From: an uncultured bacterium
GTDB lineage: Bacteria; Bacillota; Clostridia; Oscillospirales; Oscillospiraceae
Assembly (NCBI GenBank): GCA_946548895.1
Contig: CAMNQF010000030.1
Span: 1 to 44,225 of the forward strand
DNA: 44,225 bases
Direction: 5' to 3'
Shown: positions 16,900 through 24,887 of the stretch, one piece after another
How the letters are laid out: the number at the start of each line of letters is the position of its first letter
How positions within the stretch are numbered: position 1 is the first letter of the stretch
The notes under the pieces: generated by a model
Told to the model about the DNA's origin: nothing
The model's database searches: none
What the model saw: only the letters and a program-made list of their open reading frames with translations
Made by a program: the position numbers and the translations under genes

Positions 16900-17916
16900 A
16901 TGCCGGAACTGCTGGAAGTGAAAAACCTGTCCGTCAGCTTCTTTACCCCCGCCGGAGAGGTTCAGGCGGTGCGGAACGTGAGCTTTTCCCTGAAAGCCGG
17001 GGAGGTGCTGGCCCTGGTGGGGGAGTCGGGCTGCGGCAAGAGCGCCCTGTGCCGGAGCATTATGAAGCTCCTCCCCGGGACGGCGCGGATCAAGTCCGGC
17101 TCCATCCTGGCCAACGGCGCGGACATCACCCATTACGGGGAGAGGGACATGAAAAAGCTGCGGGGCCGGCTGTTCGCCATGGTGCTCCAGGACCCCATGA
17201 CCGCCCTCAACCCCACCATGACCGTGGGCGCGCAGATCGCCGAGGCGGTGCGGGTCCACCGGCCCCGTATCTCCCGGGCGGCCCTCCGGGACAGGACGGC
17301 GGAGCTGATGGAGCTGGTGGGCATCGACCGCCCCCGGGAGCGGATGGAGCGTTACCCCCACCAGTTTTCCGGCGGGATGCGCCAGCGGGCGGTGCTGGCC
17401 GCCGCCCTGGCGGGGGACCCGGCCATCCTTTTTGCCGACGAGCCCACCACCGCCCTGGACGTGACCGTCCAGGCCCAGATCCTGGACCTGTTCCGGGACC
17501 TCCAGCGGCGGCTGGGGACGGCGGCGGTGTTCGTCACCCACGACCTGGGGGTGGTGGCCCGGGTGGCCGACCGGGTGGCGGTGATGTACGCCGGGAAGAT
17601 CGTGGAGACGGGCACGGTGGAGGAGGTCTTTTACGACCCCCGGCACCCCTACACCTGGGGGCTGCTGCGGGCCCTTCCGGCGCTGGCCGGGGGGCGGGAC
17701 AGCCTGTACGCCATCCCCGGTATGCCCCCCACCCTGGTGAATCCCCCCAAGGGGGACGCCTTCGCCTGCCGCAATGAGTACGCCCTGGCCATCGACTACG
17801 AGGAGGAGCCGCCCATGTTCCCGGTCACCGACACCCACAGCGCCGCCACCTGGCTGCTGGACCCCCGCGCGCCCAAAATCGCGCCGCCCGCGGGAGGTGG
17901 GGCCGTTGGCCGGTGA
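16900..17916 (+). CDS. ABC transporter ATP-binding protein 1 (NikD/DppD-like)
   Basis: A 338-residue ATPase of the oligopeptide/nickel importer family. Walker A GESGCGKSALC (Ser-Ala instead of the more usual Ser-Thr), Q-loop VLQDPMTALNP, signature FSGGMRQRAVLAAAL, Walker B ILFADEPTTALD, switch His VTHDLGVV. The C-terminal oligo_HPY region begins at RHPYTWGLLRALPAL. It pairs with the next ATPase to drive the importer. ATG 16900 follows GAGGAGGAG. The 3' end overlaps the next gene by 11 bp. Confidence 0.9.
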   Translation: MPELLEVKNLSVSFFTPAGEVQAVRNVSFSLKAGEVLALVGESGCGKSALCRSIMKLLPGTARIKSGSILANGADITHYGERDMKKLRGRLFAMVLQDPMTALNPTMTVGAQIAEAVRVHRPRISRAALRDRTAELMELVGIDRPRERMERYPHQFSGGMRQRAVLAAALAGDPAILFADEPTTALDVTVQAQILDLFRDLQRRLGTAAVFVTHDLGVVARVADRVAVMYAGKIVETGTVEEVFYDPRHPYTWGLLRALPALAGGRDSLYAIPGMPPTLVNPPKGDAFACRNEYALAIDYEEEPPMFPVTDTHSAATWLLDPRAPKIAPPAGGGAVGR

Positions 17917-18811
17917 AGTCCTGCTGGACGCGCAGGGGCTGGCCCACGCCTTCCCCCTGACCCGGACCATGTCCGTCAAGGCGCTGGACGGCCTGTCCTT
18001 CCAGATCCGCCGGGGGGAGGTCTACGGCCTGGTGGGGGAGTCGGGCTGCGGCAAGTCCACCGCCGCCCGGTGCGTCATGAACCTGCTCCGCCCCCAGGCG
18101 GGCCGGGTTCTGTACCGGGGGATCGACACCTGCGACCCCAAAGCCTTCCGGGCCAACCGGCGGATGCTGCAGCGGAACCGGCAGCTGATTTTTCAGGACT
18201 CCGCCGCCAGCCTGGACCCCCGCATGAGGGTGGGGGACATCATTGCCGAGCCCCTGCGGCTCCAGCGCGTTACGCCGCCCCGGGGGACCTGCCGGGACGA
18301 GGCGGCGTTCCAGATGAAATACGTGGGCCTGGACCCCGGGTATCTGGACAAGTACCCGGGGGAGCTGTCCGGCGGGCAGCGGCAGCGGGTGGCCATCGCC
18401 CGGGCGCTGGCCATGGAGCCGGAGCTGCTGGTGGCGGACGAGCCCATCGCTTCCCTGGACGTGTCCATCCAGGCCCAGATCGTCAACCTGTTCAAGCACT
18501 TGCAGGCGGAGCACGGCTTTTCCTTTCTGTTTATCGCCCACGACCTGGCCATGGTGGAGTTTCTGTGCAGCCGGGTGGGGGTGATGTACCGGGGGCGGCT
18601 GGTGGAGGAGGCCCCCGCCAGGGAGCTGTTCGCCCGCCCCCTCCACCCGTACACCAGGGCGCTGGTGTCGGCCATCCCCATCCCGGACCCCCGCCGGGAG
18701 CGGGCCCGGAAGCCGGTGGAATTCCGCGGGGGGGAGCTGCCGCCGGGGGGGCTGTGGACGGAGGCGTCCCCCGGCCATTTCGTGCTGGAAGAGAGGGGGG
18801 ACGCGCCGTGA
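17906..18811 (+). CDS. ABC transporter ATP-binding protein 2 (NikE/DppF-like)
   Basis: A 301-residue ATPase, partner of the preceding one. Walker A GESGCGKSTAARC, Q-loop IFQDSAASLDPRM, signature LSGGQRQRVAIARAL, Walker B LLVADEPIASLD, HDLAMVEFLC switch and C-terminal LHPYTRALVSAIPIPDP. I place the start at TTG 17906 because GGGAGGT lies 7 nt upstream and the protein then begins AGEVLLDAQGLAHAF; a GTG at 17897 overlaps that site. The long upstream extension in this frame is antisense-like shadow of the first ATPase. It overlaps the next gene as GTGA. Confidence 0.87.
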   Translation: MAGEVLLDAQGLAHAFPLTRTMSVKALDGLSFQIRRGEVYGLVGESGCGKSTAARCVMNLLRPQAGRVLYRGIDTCDPKAFRANRRMLQRNRQLIFQDSAASLDPRMRVGDIIAEPLRLQRVTPPRGTCRDEAAFQMKYVGLDPGYLDKYPGELSGGQRQRVAIARALAMEPELLVADEPIASLDVSIQAQIVNLFKHLQAEHGFSFLFIAHDLAMVEFLCSRVGVMYRGRLVEEAPARELFARPLHPYTRALVSAIPIPDPRRERARKPVEFRGGELPPGGLWTEASPGHFVLEERGDAP

Positions 18812-19800
18812 AGCTGGGAAGCTGGGCCGTTCGGACCGGGAAAAAGCTGCTGGCGCTGCTGTTCAGCTTGCTTGCGCTGGCCACCGCCGTGTTTTATATC
18901 TCCCGGCTGGCCCCCGGGGACCCGCTGGTAGCTTATTACGGCCAGCGGGCGGAGCGGCTGACCCCGGACCAGCGGGCCCAGGCGGAGGAGCGGCTGGGGC
19001 TCAACGACCCCATCTGGGTGCAGTACGCCCGCTGGTGGGAGAACGCCCTCCAGGGGGATTTCGGCATCTCCTACAAGTACAAAATGGACGCGGCGGAGGT
19101 TATCGCCAGCCGGGCGGGCAATACGCTGGTGCTGGGCGGGGCCGGGTTCGCGCTGATCTTCGTCCTGGCCCCCCTGCTGGGGGCGCTGTGCGCCTGGCGG
19201 GAGGGCGGCCCGCTGGACCGGGTTCTGTGCAGGCTGGGCGCCGCGGTCAGCTGCATCCCGGAGTTCTGGCTGTCCCTGGTGGCCATCCTGGTGTTCTCCG
19301 CCGCCCTGGGCTGGCTGCCCAGCTCCGGGGCGTACTCCGTGGGGGGCGGCGGCCTGGGGGACCGGATCGCCCACCTGATCCTCCCCCTGGGGGTGGTGGT
19401 GGCCGGGCACCTGTGGTACTACGCCTACATGGTCCGCAGCCGGGTGCTGGAGGAGGCCCGGGCGGACTATGTCCTGCTGGCCAAGGCCAAGGGGCTGGGC
19501 CGGGGAAGGGTGCTGCTCCGCCACTGCCTGCGGTGTGCCCTCCCCTCCTACCTCAGCCTCATGGCCGTCTCCGTGCCCCACATACTGGGGGGAACCTATG
19601 TGGTGGAGATGGTGTTCTCCTACCCCGGCCTGGGCACCCTGGCCTACGAGAGCGCCCGCTACCAGGACTACAACCTGCTGATGCTGCTGTGCATCCTGTC
19701 CGGCGGGGTGGTGATGTGCAGCGGCATGGCGGCGCAGTGGATCAGCGGGCGGCTTGACCCGCGGGTCAGGGCCCGGGATGGGGAGGGGGCGGAGCCATGA
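18808..19800 (+). CDS. ABC transporter permease 1 (NikB/DppB-like)
   Basis: A 330-residue inner-membrane permease. It has an N-terminal helix (LLALLFSLLALATAVFYISRLAPGDP), a periplasmic loop with GLNDPIWVQYARWWENALQGDFGISY typical of DppB/NikB, and about five further helices. The EAA-type loop is EEARADYVLLAKAKGLGRGRVLLRHCLRCAL. GTG 18808 overlaps the upstream stop (GTGA) behind a GGGGGG site. Its stop overlaps the next ATG (ATGA). Substrate inferred as nickel or a nickel chelate from context. Confidence 0.9.
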   Translation: MKLGSWAVRTGKKLLALLFSLLALATAVFYISRLAPGDPLVAYYGQRAERLTPDQRAQAEERLGLNDPIWVQYARWWENALQGDFGISYKYKMDAAEVIASRAGNTLVLGGAGFALIFVLAPLLGALCAWREGGPLDRVLCRLGAAVSCIPEFWLSLVAILVFSAALGWLPSSGAYSVGGGGLGDRIAHLILPLGVVVAGHLWYYAYMVRSRVLEEARADYVLLAKAKGLGRGRVLLRHCLRCALPSYLSLMAVSVPHILGGTYVVEMVFSYPGLGTLAYESARYQDYNLLMLLCILSGGVVMCSGMAAQWISGRLDPRVRARDGEGAEP

Positions 19801-20675
19801 GCGGGCCCTTTGAACGGGTGGGCGTCCGGCCCCTGCCGCCGGCGCCCCCGCAGCCCCGCCAAAGGCGGGGCTGGCCGGTGTGCTCCGCCGTGATTCTGGC
19901 GGCGGTGGTCCTGGTATGCCTGGGGAGCGGCCTGCTCCCCGGCGGGGACCCGGCCTATATGGACCTGCAAAATTGCGGCGTCCCCCCCAGCGCCCGGTTC
20001 TGGTTCGGCACGGACGCCATGGGGCGGGACGTGTTCGCCATGATCTGGGCCGGGGGACGGGTGTCCCTGTTCATCGGGGCGGCGTCCGCGGCGGCCTCCA
20101 CCGCCATCGGCGTGGCGGTGGGGGCGGCGGCCGGCTGGGCCCCCGGCTGGGTGGACGGCCTTCTGATGCGGCTGACGGAGATTCTGCTCAGCGTGCCCAG
20201 CCTGCTGCTGGTGGTGCTGCTCCAGGCGGCGCTTGGCCGGCCCGGCCCGTTGAGCCTGGCCCTGGCCCTGGGGGCGGTGGGCTGGACGGGCATCGCCAAG
20301 GTGGTGCGCACGGAGGTGCGCCAGATGCGCCGGTGCGGGTACATCCAGGCGGCAAAATCCATGGGCGGCGGCTTCTTCTACCTTCTCCGGCGGCATATGG
20401 CCCCCAATTTTTTCCCCTCCATCCTGTTCATGATTGTGATGAACGTGCGCAACGCCATCGCGGCGGAGGCCACCCTCAGCTTTATGGGGCTGGGCCTGCC
20501 GCCGGAGACCGTCACCTGGGGGGCCATGCTGTCCCTGGCGGAGAAGGCGGCGCTCGGCGGCGCGTGGTGGGCCGTCCTGGCCCCCGGGATCTTTCTGGCG
20601 GCCGTCCTGCTGTCCATGACCAGCCTGGGCGAGCGCCTGCGGGGGCGCGCCGGCCAGGGGGAGGGCAATCTGTAA
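19797..20675 (+). CDS. ABC transporter permease 2 (NikC/DppC-like)
   Basis: A 292-residue permease, partner of the preceding one. The N-terminal helix WPVCSAVILAAVVLVCLGSGLL is followed by FWFGTDAMGRDVFAMIWAGGRVSLFIG, the DppC/NikC hallmark, then about five helices. The coupling loop is RQMRRCGYIQAAKSMGGGFFYLLRRHMAPNF. It completes a five-gene importer. The next 142 bp before larE hold a second promoter and a structured leader. Confidence 0.9.
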   Translation: MSGPFERVGVRPLPPAPPQPRQRRGWPVCSAVILAAVVLVCLGSGLLPGGDPAYMDLQNCGVPPSARFWFGTDAMGRDVFAMIWAGGRVSLFIGAASAAASTAIGVAVGAAAGWAPGWVDGLLMRLTEILLSVPSLLLVVLLQAALGRPGPLSLALALGAVGWTGIAKVVRTEVRQMRRCGYIQAAKSMGGGFFYLLRRHMAPNFFPSILFMIVMNVRNAIAAEATLSFMGLGLPPETVTWGAMLSLAEKAALGGAWWAVLAPGIFLAAVLLSMTSLGERLRGRAGQGEGNL

Positions 20676-20692
20676 AAAATCCGTCCCCCTCC

Positions 20693-20721
20693 TTGCGCCG
20701 CCCGCCGCCGTTTGCTATCAT
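20693..20721 (+). promoter_or_regulatory. Internal promoter in front of larE
   Basis: -35 TTGCGC (20693-20698), 17-bp spacer, -10 TATCAT (20716-20721). It would let larEBC be expressed separately from the importer genes. Confidence 0.6.
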
Positions 20722-20726
20722 GGAGC

Positions 20727-20811
20727 GGGTTCAAAGGGAAGCCGCGGAACCCCGCGGCCGGTCCCTTGAGCCGCCGGATAAGCCCCGCCCTCCCGGCGGG
20801 GAATTGGGAGG
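20727..20811 (+). promoter_or_regulatory. Structured larE leader with potential Shine-Dalgarno sequestration
   Basis: Stem AAGGGA (20734-20739)/TCCCTT (20762-20767) encloses GCCGCGG/CCGCGGC (20741-20758) with loop AACC. GGGTTC (20727-20732) is complementary to GAACCC across that loop, a possible pseudoknot. A second hairpin CCCCGCC/GGCGGGG (20783-20801) has loop CTCCC, complementary to GGGAG (20806-20810) inside the larE ribosome-binding site GGGAGG. CCGCC (20771-20775) could compete for GGCGG. This suits translational control. The AAAGGGAA...GGTCCC layout recalls part of cobalamin riboswitches but the GCCACTG box is absent. Confidence 0.6.
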
Positions 20812-20817
20812 CCATAT

Positions 20818-21570
20818 ATGGAATTGAGGGATTTTTTCGCGGAACACCCCCGGGCGGCGCTGGCCTTTTCCGGCGGGGTGGACTCCGCCTATCTGCTGTA
20901 CGCCGCCCTGGCGTGCGGGGCGGACGTGCGGCCCTATTTTGTGGACTCGGCGTTCCAGCCCCGGTTCGAGCTGGCCGACGCCCGCCGCCTGTGCGGGGAG
21001 CTGGGCGCGGAGCTCCGGGTGCTGCCGGTGGACATCCTGGCGGAGCCCCGGGTGGCCGCCAATCCGCCGGACCGCTGCTACCACTGCAAGCGGGCCATCT
21101 TTTCCGCCGTGGCCGCCGCCGCGGCCCGGGACGGGTACCCGCTCCTGCTGGACGGCACCAACGCCTCCGACCCGGAGGGGGACCGCCCTGGTATGCGGGC
21201 CCTGCGGGAGCTGGCGGTGCGCTCCCCCCTGCGGGAGTGCGGCCTGGCCAAGGGGGAGGTCCGGCGCAGGTCCCGGGAGGCGGGGCTGTTCACCTGGAAC
21301 AAGCCCGCCTACGCCTGCCTGGCCACCCGCGTCCCCGCCGGGGAGCCCATCACGGCGGAGGCGCTGGCCCGGACCGAGCGGGCGGAGAGCTTTCTGTCCT
21401 CCCTGGGCTTTACGGATTTCCGGGTGCGGCTGCTGGGCGGCTGCGCCCGCGTCCAGGTGGCGGCGGGGCAGCTCCCCCTGGCCCTGGAGCGGCGGAAAGA
21501 AATCATTTCAGAGTTGAAGCGGTACTACGGCGGCGTGCTGCTGGATTTGGAGGCGCGGGATGAATCATGA
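20818..21570 (+). CDS. larE: LarE, ATP-dependent sulfur transferase of nickel-pincer cofactor synthesis
   Basis: A 250-residue PP-loop enzyme. It adenylates the pyridinium dicarboxylate mononucleotide made by LarB and installs sulfur, yielding the dithiocarboxylate that will bind nickel. The PP-loop is FSGGVDSAYLLY at residues about 16-27. Cysteines occur in DRCYHCKRAIF and in AYACLATRVPAGEPI; the latter region holds the sulfur-donating Cys in sacrificial-type LarE. Only one Cys is seen there rather than a cluster, favouring the sacrificial over the [4Fe-4S] type, though this needs alignment. Length is normal. It overlaps larB by 11 bp. Confidence 0.93.
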   Translation: MELRDFFAEHPRAALAFSGGVDSAYLLYAALACGADVRPYFVDSAFQPRFELADARRLCGELGAELRVLPVDILAEPRVAANPPDRCYHCKRAIFSAVAAAAARDGYPLLLDGTNASDPEGDRPGMRALRELAVRSPLRECGLAKGEVRRRSREAGLFTWNKPAYACLATRVPAGEPITAEALARTERAESFLSSLGFTDFRVRLLGGCARVQVAAGQLPLALERRKEIISELKRYYGGVLLDLEARDES

Positions 21571-22315
21571 GGTAAAACGAATTTTAGAGGCGGTCCGGGC
21601 GGGGGAGACCACGGTGGACGACGCCCTGCTGAAGCTGAAGGAGGCCCCCTTTGAGGACATCGGCTACGCCAAGGTGGACCTGCACCGCAAGGTCCGCCAG
21701 GGGGCGGCGGAGGTGATCTACGGCGCGGGCAAGACGCCGGAGCAGATTGCGGGCATTCTGTCCGCCATGAAGCGGGCCGGACAGGACACGGTGCTCATCA
21801 CCCGGCTGTCCCCGGAGTCCGCCGGGGCGGTGGCCCGGGCCCACCCCCTGGACTACCACCCGGACGCCCGGGTGGGCATCGTGGGAGAGCTCCCCCCGCC
21901 GGACGGGCTGGGGACGGTGGTGGTGGCCACCGGCGGCACCAGCGACATCCCCGTGGCGGAGGAGGCGGCGCTCACCGCCCAGGTGCTGGGCAGCCGGGTG
22001 ACCCGGCTGTACGACGTGGGAGTGGCGGGGCTCCACCGCACCCTGGCCCACCTGGACGAGATCATGACGGCCAGCGTCATCATCGCCATCGCCGGGATGG
22101 AGGGGGCCCTGGCCAGCGTCATCGGCGGGCTGGCCGACTGCCCGGTGATCGCCGTGCCCACCAGCGTGGGCTACGGCGCGTCCTTCGGCGGGCTGTCCGC
22201 CTTGCTGTCCATGCTGAACTCCTGCGCCAGCGGCGTGTCGGTGGTCAACATCGACAACGGCTTTGGCGCGGGCTATCTGGCCAATATGATGAACCATATG
22301 GAGGCGAAACCGTGA
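21560..22315 (+). CDS. larB: LarB, pyridinium-3,5-biscarboxylate mononucleotide synthase
   Basis: A 251-residue enzyme that carboxylates nicotinic acid adenine dinucleotide and cleaves its phosphoanhydride, the first step of nickel-pincer nucleotide synthesis. The C-terminal half is PurE-like: VVVATGGTSDIPVAEEAALTAQVLG, YDVGVAGLHR, ASVIIAIAGMEGALASVIGGL and PTSVGYGASFGGLSALLSMLNSCASG are LarB signatures. ATG 21560 has GGAGG 6 nt upstream inside larE. Its stop overlaps the larC start as GTGA, so LarE, LarB and LarC are translationally coupled. Confidence 0.94.
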   Translation: MNHEVKRILEAVRAGETTVDDALLKLKEAPFEDIGYAKVDLHRKVRQGAAEVIYGAGKTPEQIAGILSAMKRAGQDTVLITRLSPESAGAVARAHPLDYHPDARVGIVGELPPPDGLGTVVVATGGTSDIPVAEEAALTAQVLGSRVTRLYDVGVAGLHRTLAHLDEIMTASVIIAIAGMEGALASVIGGLADCPVIAVPTSVGYGASFGGLSALLSMLNSCASGVSVVNIDNGFGAGYLANMMNHMEAKP

Positions 22316-23547
22316 GGATTTTGTATTTAGACTGCGCCATGGGGGCCGCCGGGGATATGCTGGCCGCGGCGCTGCTGGAGCTTTTGCCCGACCCGGACGC
22401 CTTTGTGGCGGAGCTGAACGGCCTGGGCATTCCCGGCGTCCGCTTCCGCCGGGAGCGGGCCGTGAAGTGCGGCATCGCCGGCATCCATCTGGCGGTGGAG
22501 GTGGACGGCGTGGAGGAGGAGAGCCATGACGTCCACGGGCACGAGCATGGGCATGAGCACGGCCACGATCACACGCACGAACACGGGCACGGGCACCACC
22601 ATTCTCACAGCGGGATGGGGGACATTGAGCATATCGTCCGGGACCACCTGGCCCTGCCGGAGGGGGTGAAGGACCACATCATGGCGGTGTACGGCCTGAT
22701 CGCCCAGGCGGAGAGCCACGCCCACGGCGTGCCGGTGGAGGAGATCCACTTCCACGAGGTGGGGGCCATGGACGCCGTGGCGGACATCACGGCGGTGTGC
22801 CTGCTGATGGACCGGCTGGCGCCGGATCAGGTGGCCGCGTCCCCCGTCCACGTGGGCAGCGGGCAGGTGCGCTGCGCCCACGGAATCCTGCCGGTGCCCG
22901 CCCCCGCCACCGCCCACATCCTCCGGGACGTGCCCATCTACGGCGGGCAGATCCAGGGGGAGCTGTGCACCCCCACCGGGGCCGCCCTGCTGAAGCACTT
23001 TGTCTCCCGGTTCGGCCCCATGCCCCCCATGCGGCCGCGGGCCCTGGGCTACGGCTGCGGGAAAAAGGACTTTGAGGCGGCCAATTGCGTCCGGGCCATG
23101 CTGGGCGAGGACGGGGACGGGGAGGACCAGGTGTGCGTCCTGTCCTGTAACCTGGACGACATGACCGCCGAGGGGGTGGGCTTCGCCATGGAGCGGCTCT
23201 TTGAGGCCGGGGCGCTGGACGTGTACACCGTCCCCATCGGCATGAAGAAGTCCCGCCCCGGCGTGCTTCTTCGGGCGGTCTGCCGCCCCCAGGACCGGGA
23301 GGCCCTGGCGGGAACCATATTCCGCCACACCACCACCCTGGGCATCCGGGAGAGCGTCTGCCGCCGGTATGTGCTGGAGCGGAAGCTGGAGGCCCTGGAT
23401 ACCCCCTGGGGGCCCGTCCGCAGGAAAACAGCCAGCGGCTTCGGCGTGTCCCGGGCCAAGTACGAGTACGAGGATCTGGCCCGGATCGCCAGGGAGCGGG
23501 GAATCGGCCTGGACCAGGCGAAGAGACTGGTTGAGGACGGAGAGTGA
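22312..23547 (+). CDS. larC: LarC, CTP-dependent nickel insertase (nickel-pincer cofactor synthesis)
   Basis: A 411-residue cyclometallase that inserts nickel into the dithiolated precursor using CTP. The N-terminus ILYLDCAMGAAGDMLAAALLELL is typical. Residues 72-99 form a His-rich stretch with 15 His, likely nickel storage or delivery. Conserved HFHEVGAMDAVADI, CTPTGAALLKHF and VCVLSCNLDDMTAE follow. GTG 22312 sits behind GGAGG. In Lactiplantibacillus plantarum larC is split and joined by frameshifting; here it is one uninterrupted frame. It closes the operon with a terminator 7 nt later. Confidence 0.94.
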   Translation: MRILYLDCAMGAAGDMLAAALLELLPDPDAFVAELNGLGIPGVRFRRERAVKCGIAGIHLAVEVDGVEEESHDVHGHEHGHEHGHDHTHEHGHGHHHSHSGMGDIEHIVRDHLALPEGVKDHIMAVYGLIAQAESHAHGVPVEEIHFHEVGAMDAVADITAVCLLMDRLAPDQVAASPVHVGSGQVRCAHGILPVPAPATAHILRDVPIYGGQIQGELCTPTGAALLKHFVSRFGPMPPMRPRALGYGCGKKDFEAANCVRAMLGEDGDGEDQVCVLSCNLDDMTAEGVGFAMERLFEAGALDVYTVPIGMKKSRPGVLLRAVCRPQDREALAGTIFRHTTTLGIRESVCRRYVLERKLEALDTPWGPVRRKTASGFGVSRAKYEYEDLARIARERGIGLDQAKRLVEDGE

Positions 23548-23554
23548 AGGAAAG

Positions 23555-23586
23555 GCGGTATGTTCGGAAGGGGCATACCGCTTTTT
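23555..23586 (+). terminator. Terminator of the importer-lar operon
   Basis: 8-bp perfect stem GCGGTATG/CATACCGC (23555-23562, 23574-23581), 11-nt loop, five T, just after larC. Confidence 0.88.
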
Positions 23587-23768
23587 CGCGTGATTCAGGG
23601 CGGACGCCGGTTTCGCCTCCTTCAGCGCCTCCCGGCCGGCGGGTGTTTTCCGTTCCCGTCCCGGCAGGATAACTCCCCCTTGTTTTTCCGAACTTTCTGT
23701 GGTAAGCTTATTCTGGGATAGGTTGGCGCGCCGGAGGGCGGACGCCGAAACGAAAGGAGATCGTGGCC

Positions 23769-24887
23769 ATGGTGCACAGGGCGCGGGCAGGCAGGAGCGG
23801 ACAGGGGTCGCTGGCCTTGGCGGCGCTGGCCGCGGTGTGCCTGCTGGGGCTGGCTGGGTGCGAGGGGGACGGGGCGTCCTCCCCGCCGGATCCGTCCGCG
23901 GCGTGGAGCGAACCGGGCGGCGTCCAGGTGGAGGCGGTGAACTTTGACCACCAGCTGGACGGCTACCGGCCCAGAAAAAAGAAATACAACTTCTACTTTA
24001 CCTATAAGACGGTCCATCCCTGGTGGGACGCTGTGGCGCTGGGCATCGAGGACGCGGCCAGGCAGTTCGAGGAGCTGGGCGTGACCGTTGACTACGAGTA
24101 TCTGGCCCCCGCCTCCGCCTCCGCCCAGGACCAGATCCGGCGGCTGGAGGAGGCCGCCGCCCGGAATTTCGACGTCATCGGGGTGGACGTGGCGGACGTG
24201 GAGGCGGTCACGCCGGCCATCAACGCCCTCATCGACCAGGGGCAGCGGGTGATGACCTTTTCCAGCTCCGACGCCTCCCGGGAGGACGGCTGCCGCCGCA
24301 TCGCCTATGTGGGCAACACCCACAACTATGAGGACGGGGCGGACCTGACCCGGGCCCTGTGCGAGAAGCTGGGCGGGCGGGGCAAGGTGGCTGTTCTGGT
24401 GGGGACCCGGGGCGCCCCCTGCCATGAGGACCGGGCCCGGGGCACCCAGGACGTCATCGCCCAGTACCCGGACATGGAGGTGGTGGAGATTGCGTACGAC
24501 GAGGACAGGGCGGACAAGGCCTATGACCTCACCCGGGAATTTCTGGCCCGGCACTCCGACCTGGCGGGCATCGTGTGCTGCAACATGAGCAACTCCGTGG
24601 GGGCGGCACGGGCGGTGCTGGCGGCCGGCCGGGAGGATGAAATTGTCATTGTGGGCATGGACCACGACCAGGAGGCCCTGGGCTATCTCCGGGACGGGGT
24701 TATTTACGCCCTGGGGGTGCAGGACTGCTACTCCATCGGTTTCAACACCGTCCAGGTGGCGGTGAAGATCGCGGACGGACTGCTGCCCGGGGAGGAGTAT
24801 TCGGAAATGACGGAGGAGAGCACCACCATCGTCTATCAGGACGGGGCGGCGGCAATGCTCCAGACGCTGTATGGCGAAATCGATTGA
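23769..24887 (+). CDS. Sugar-type periplasmic-binding lipoprotein (PBP1/Peripl_BP_4), probable sensor partner
   Basis: A 372-residue lipoprotein: signal peptide with LLGLAGC lipobox, linker, then a LacI/RbsB-type domain ([93 protein letters not shown]). No permease or ATPase follows; instead the gene overlaps a hybrid histidine kinase by 17 bp, so it likely presents a ligand to that kinase rather than feeding a transporter. ATG 23769 is preferred over GTG 23763 because AAAGGAGA sits 9 nt before it. A candidate promoter, TTGTTT-17-TAAGCT, lies about 70 bp upstream. The ligand is unknown. Confidence 0.85.
   Translation: MVHRARAGRSGQGSLALAALAAVCLLGLAGCEGDGASSPPDPSAAWSEPGGVQVEAVNFDHQLDGYRPRKKKYNFYFTYKTVHPWWDAVALGIEDAARQFEELGVTVDYEYLAPASASAQDQIRRLEEAAARNFDVIGVDVADVEAVTPAINALIDQGQRVMTFSSSDASREDGCRRIAYVGNTHNYEDGADLTRALCEKLGGRGKVAVLVGTRGAPCHEDRARGTQDVIAQYPDMEVVEIAYDEDRADKAYDLTREFLARHSDLAGIVCCNMSNSVGAARAVLAAGREDEIVIVGMDHDQEALGYLRDGVIYALGVQDCYSIGFNTVQVAVKIADGLLPGEEYSEMTEESTTIVYQDGAAAMLQTLYGEID

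Noticed and set aside
20727-20811. Cobalamin riboswitch in front of larE
   Set aside because: AAAGGGAA and GGTCCC segments recall the B12 core, but the GCCACTG box and the following domain are absent.
22312-23547. Programmed frameshift in larC as in Lactiplantibacillus
   Set aside because: The frame is continuous over 411 codons with conserved N- and C-terminal parts.
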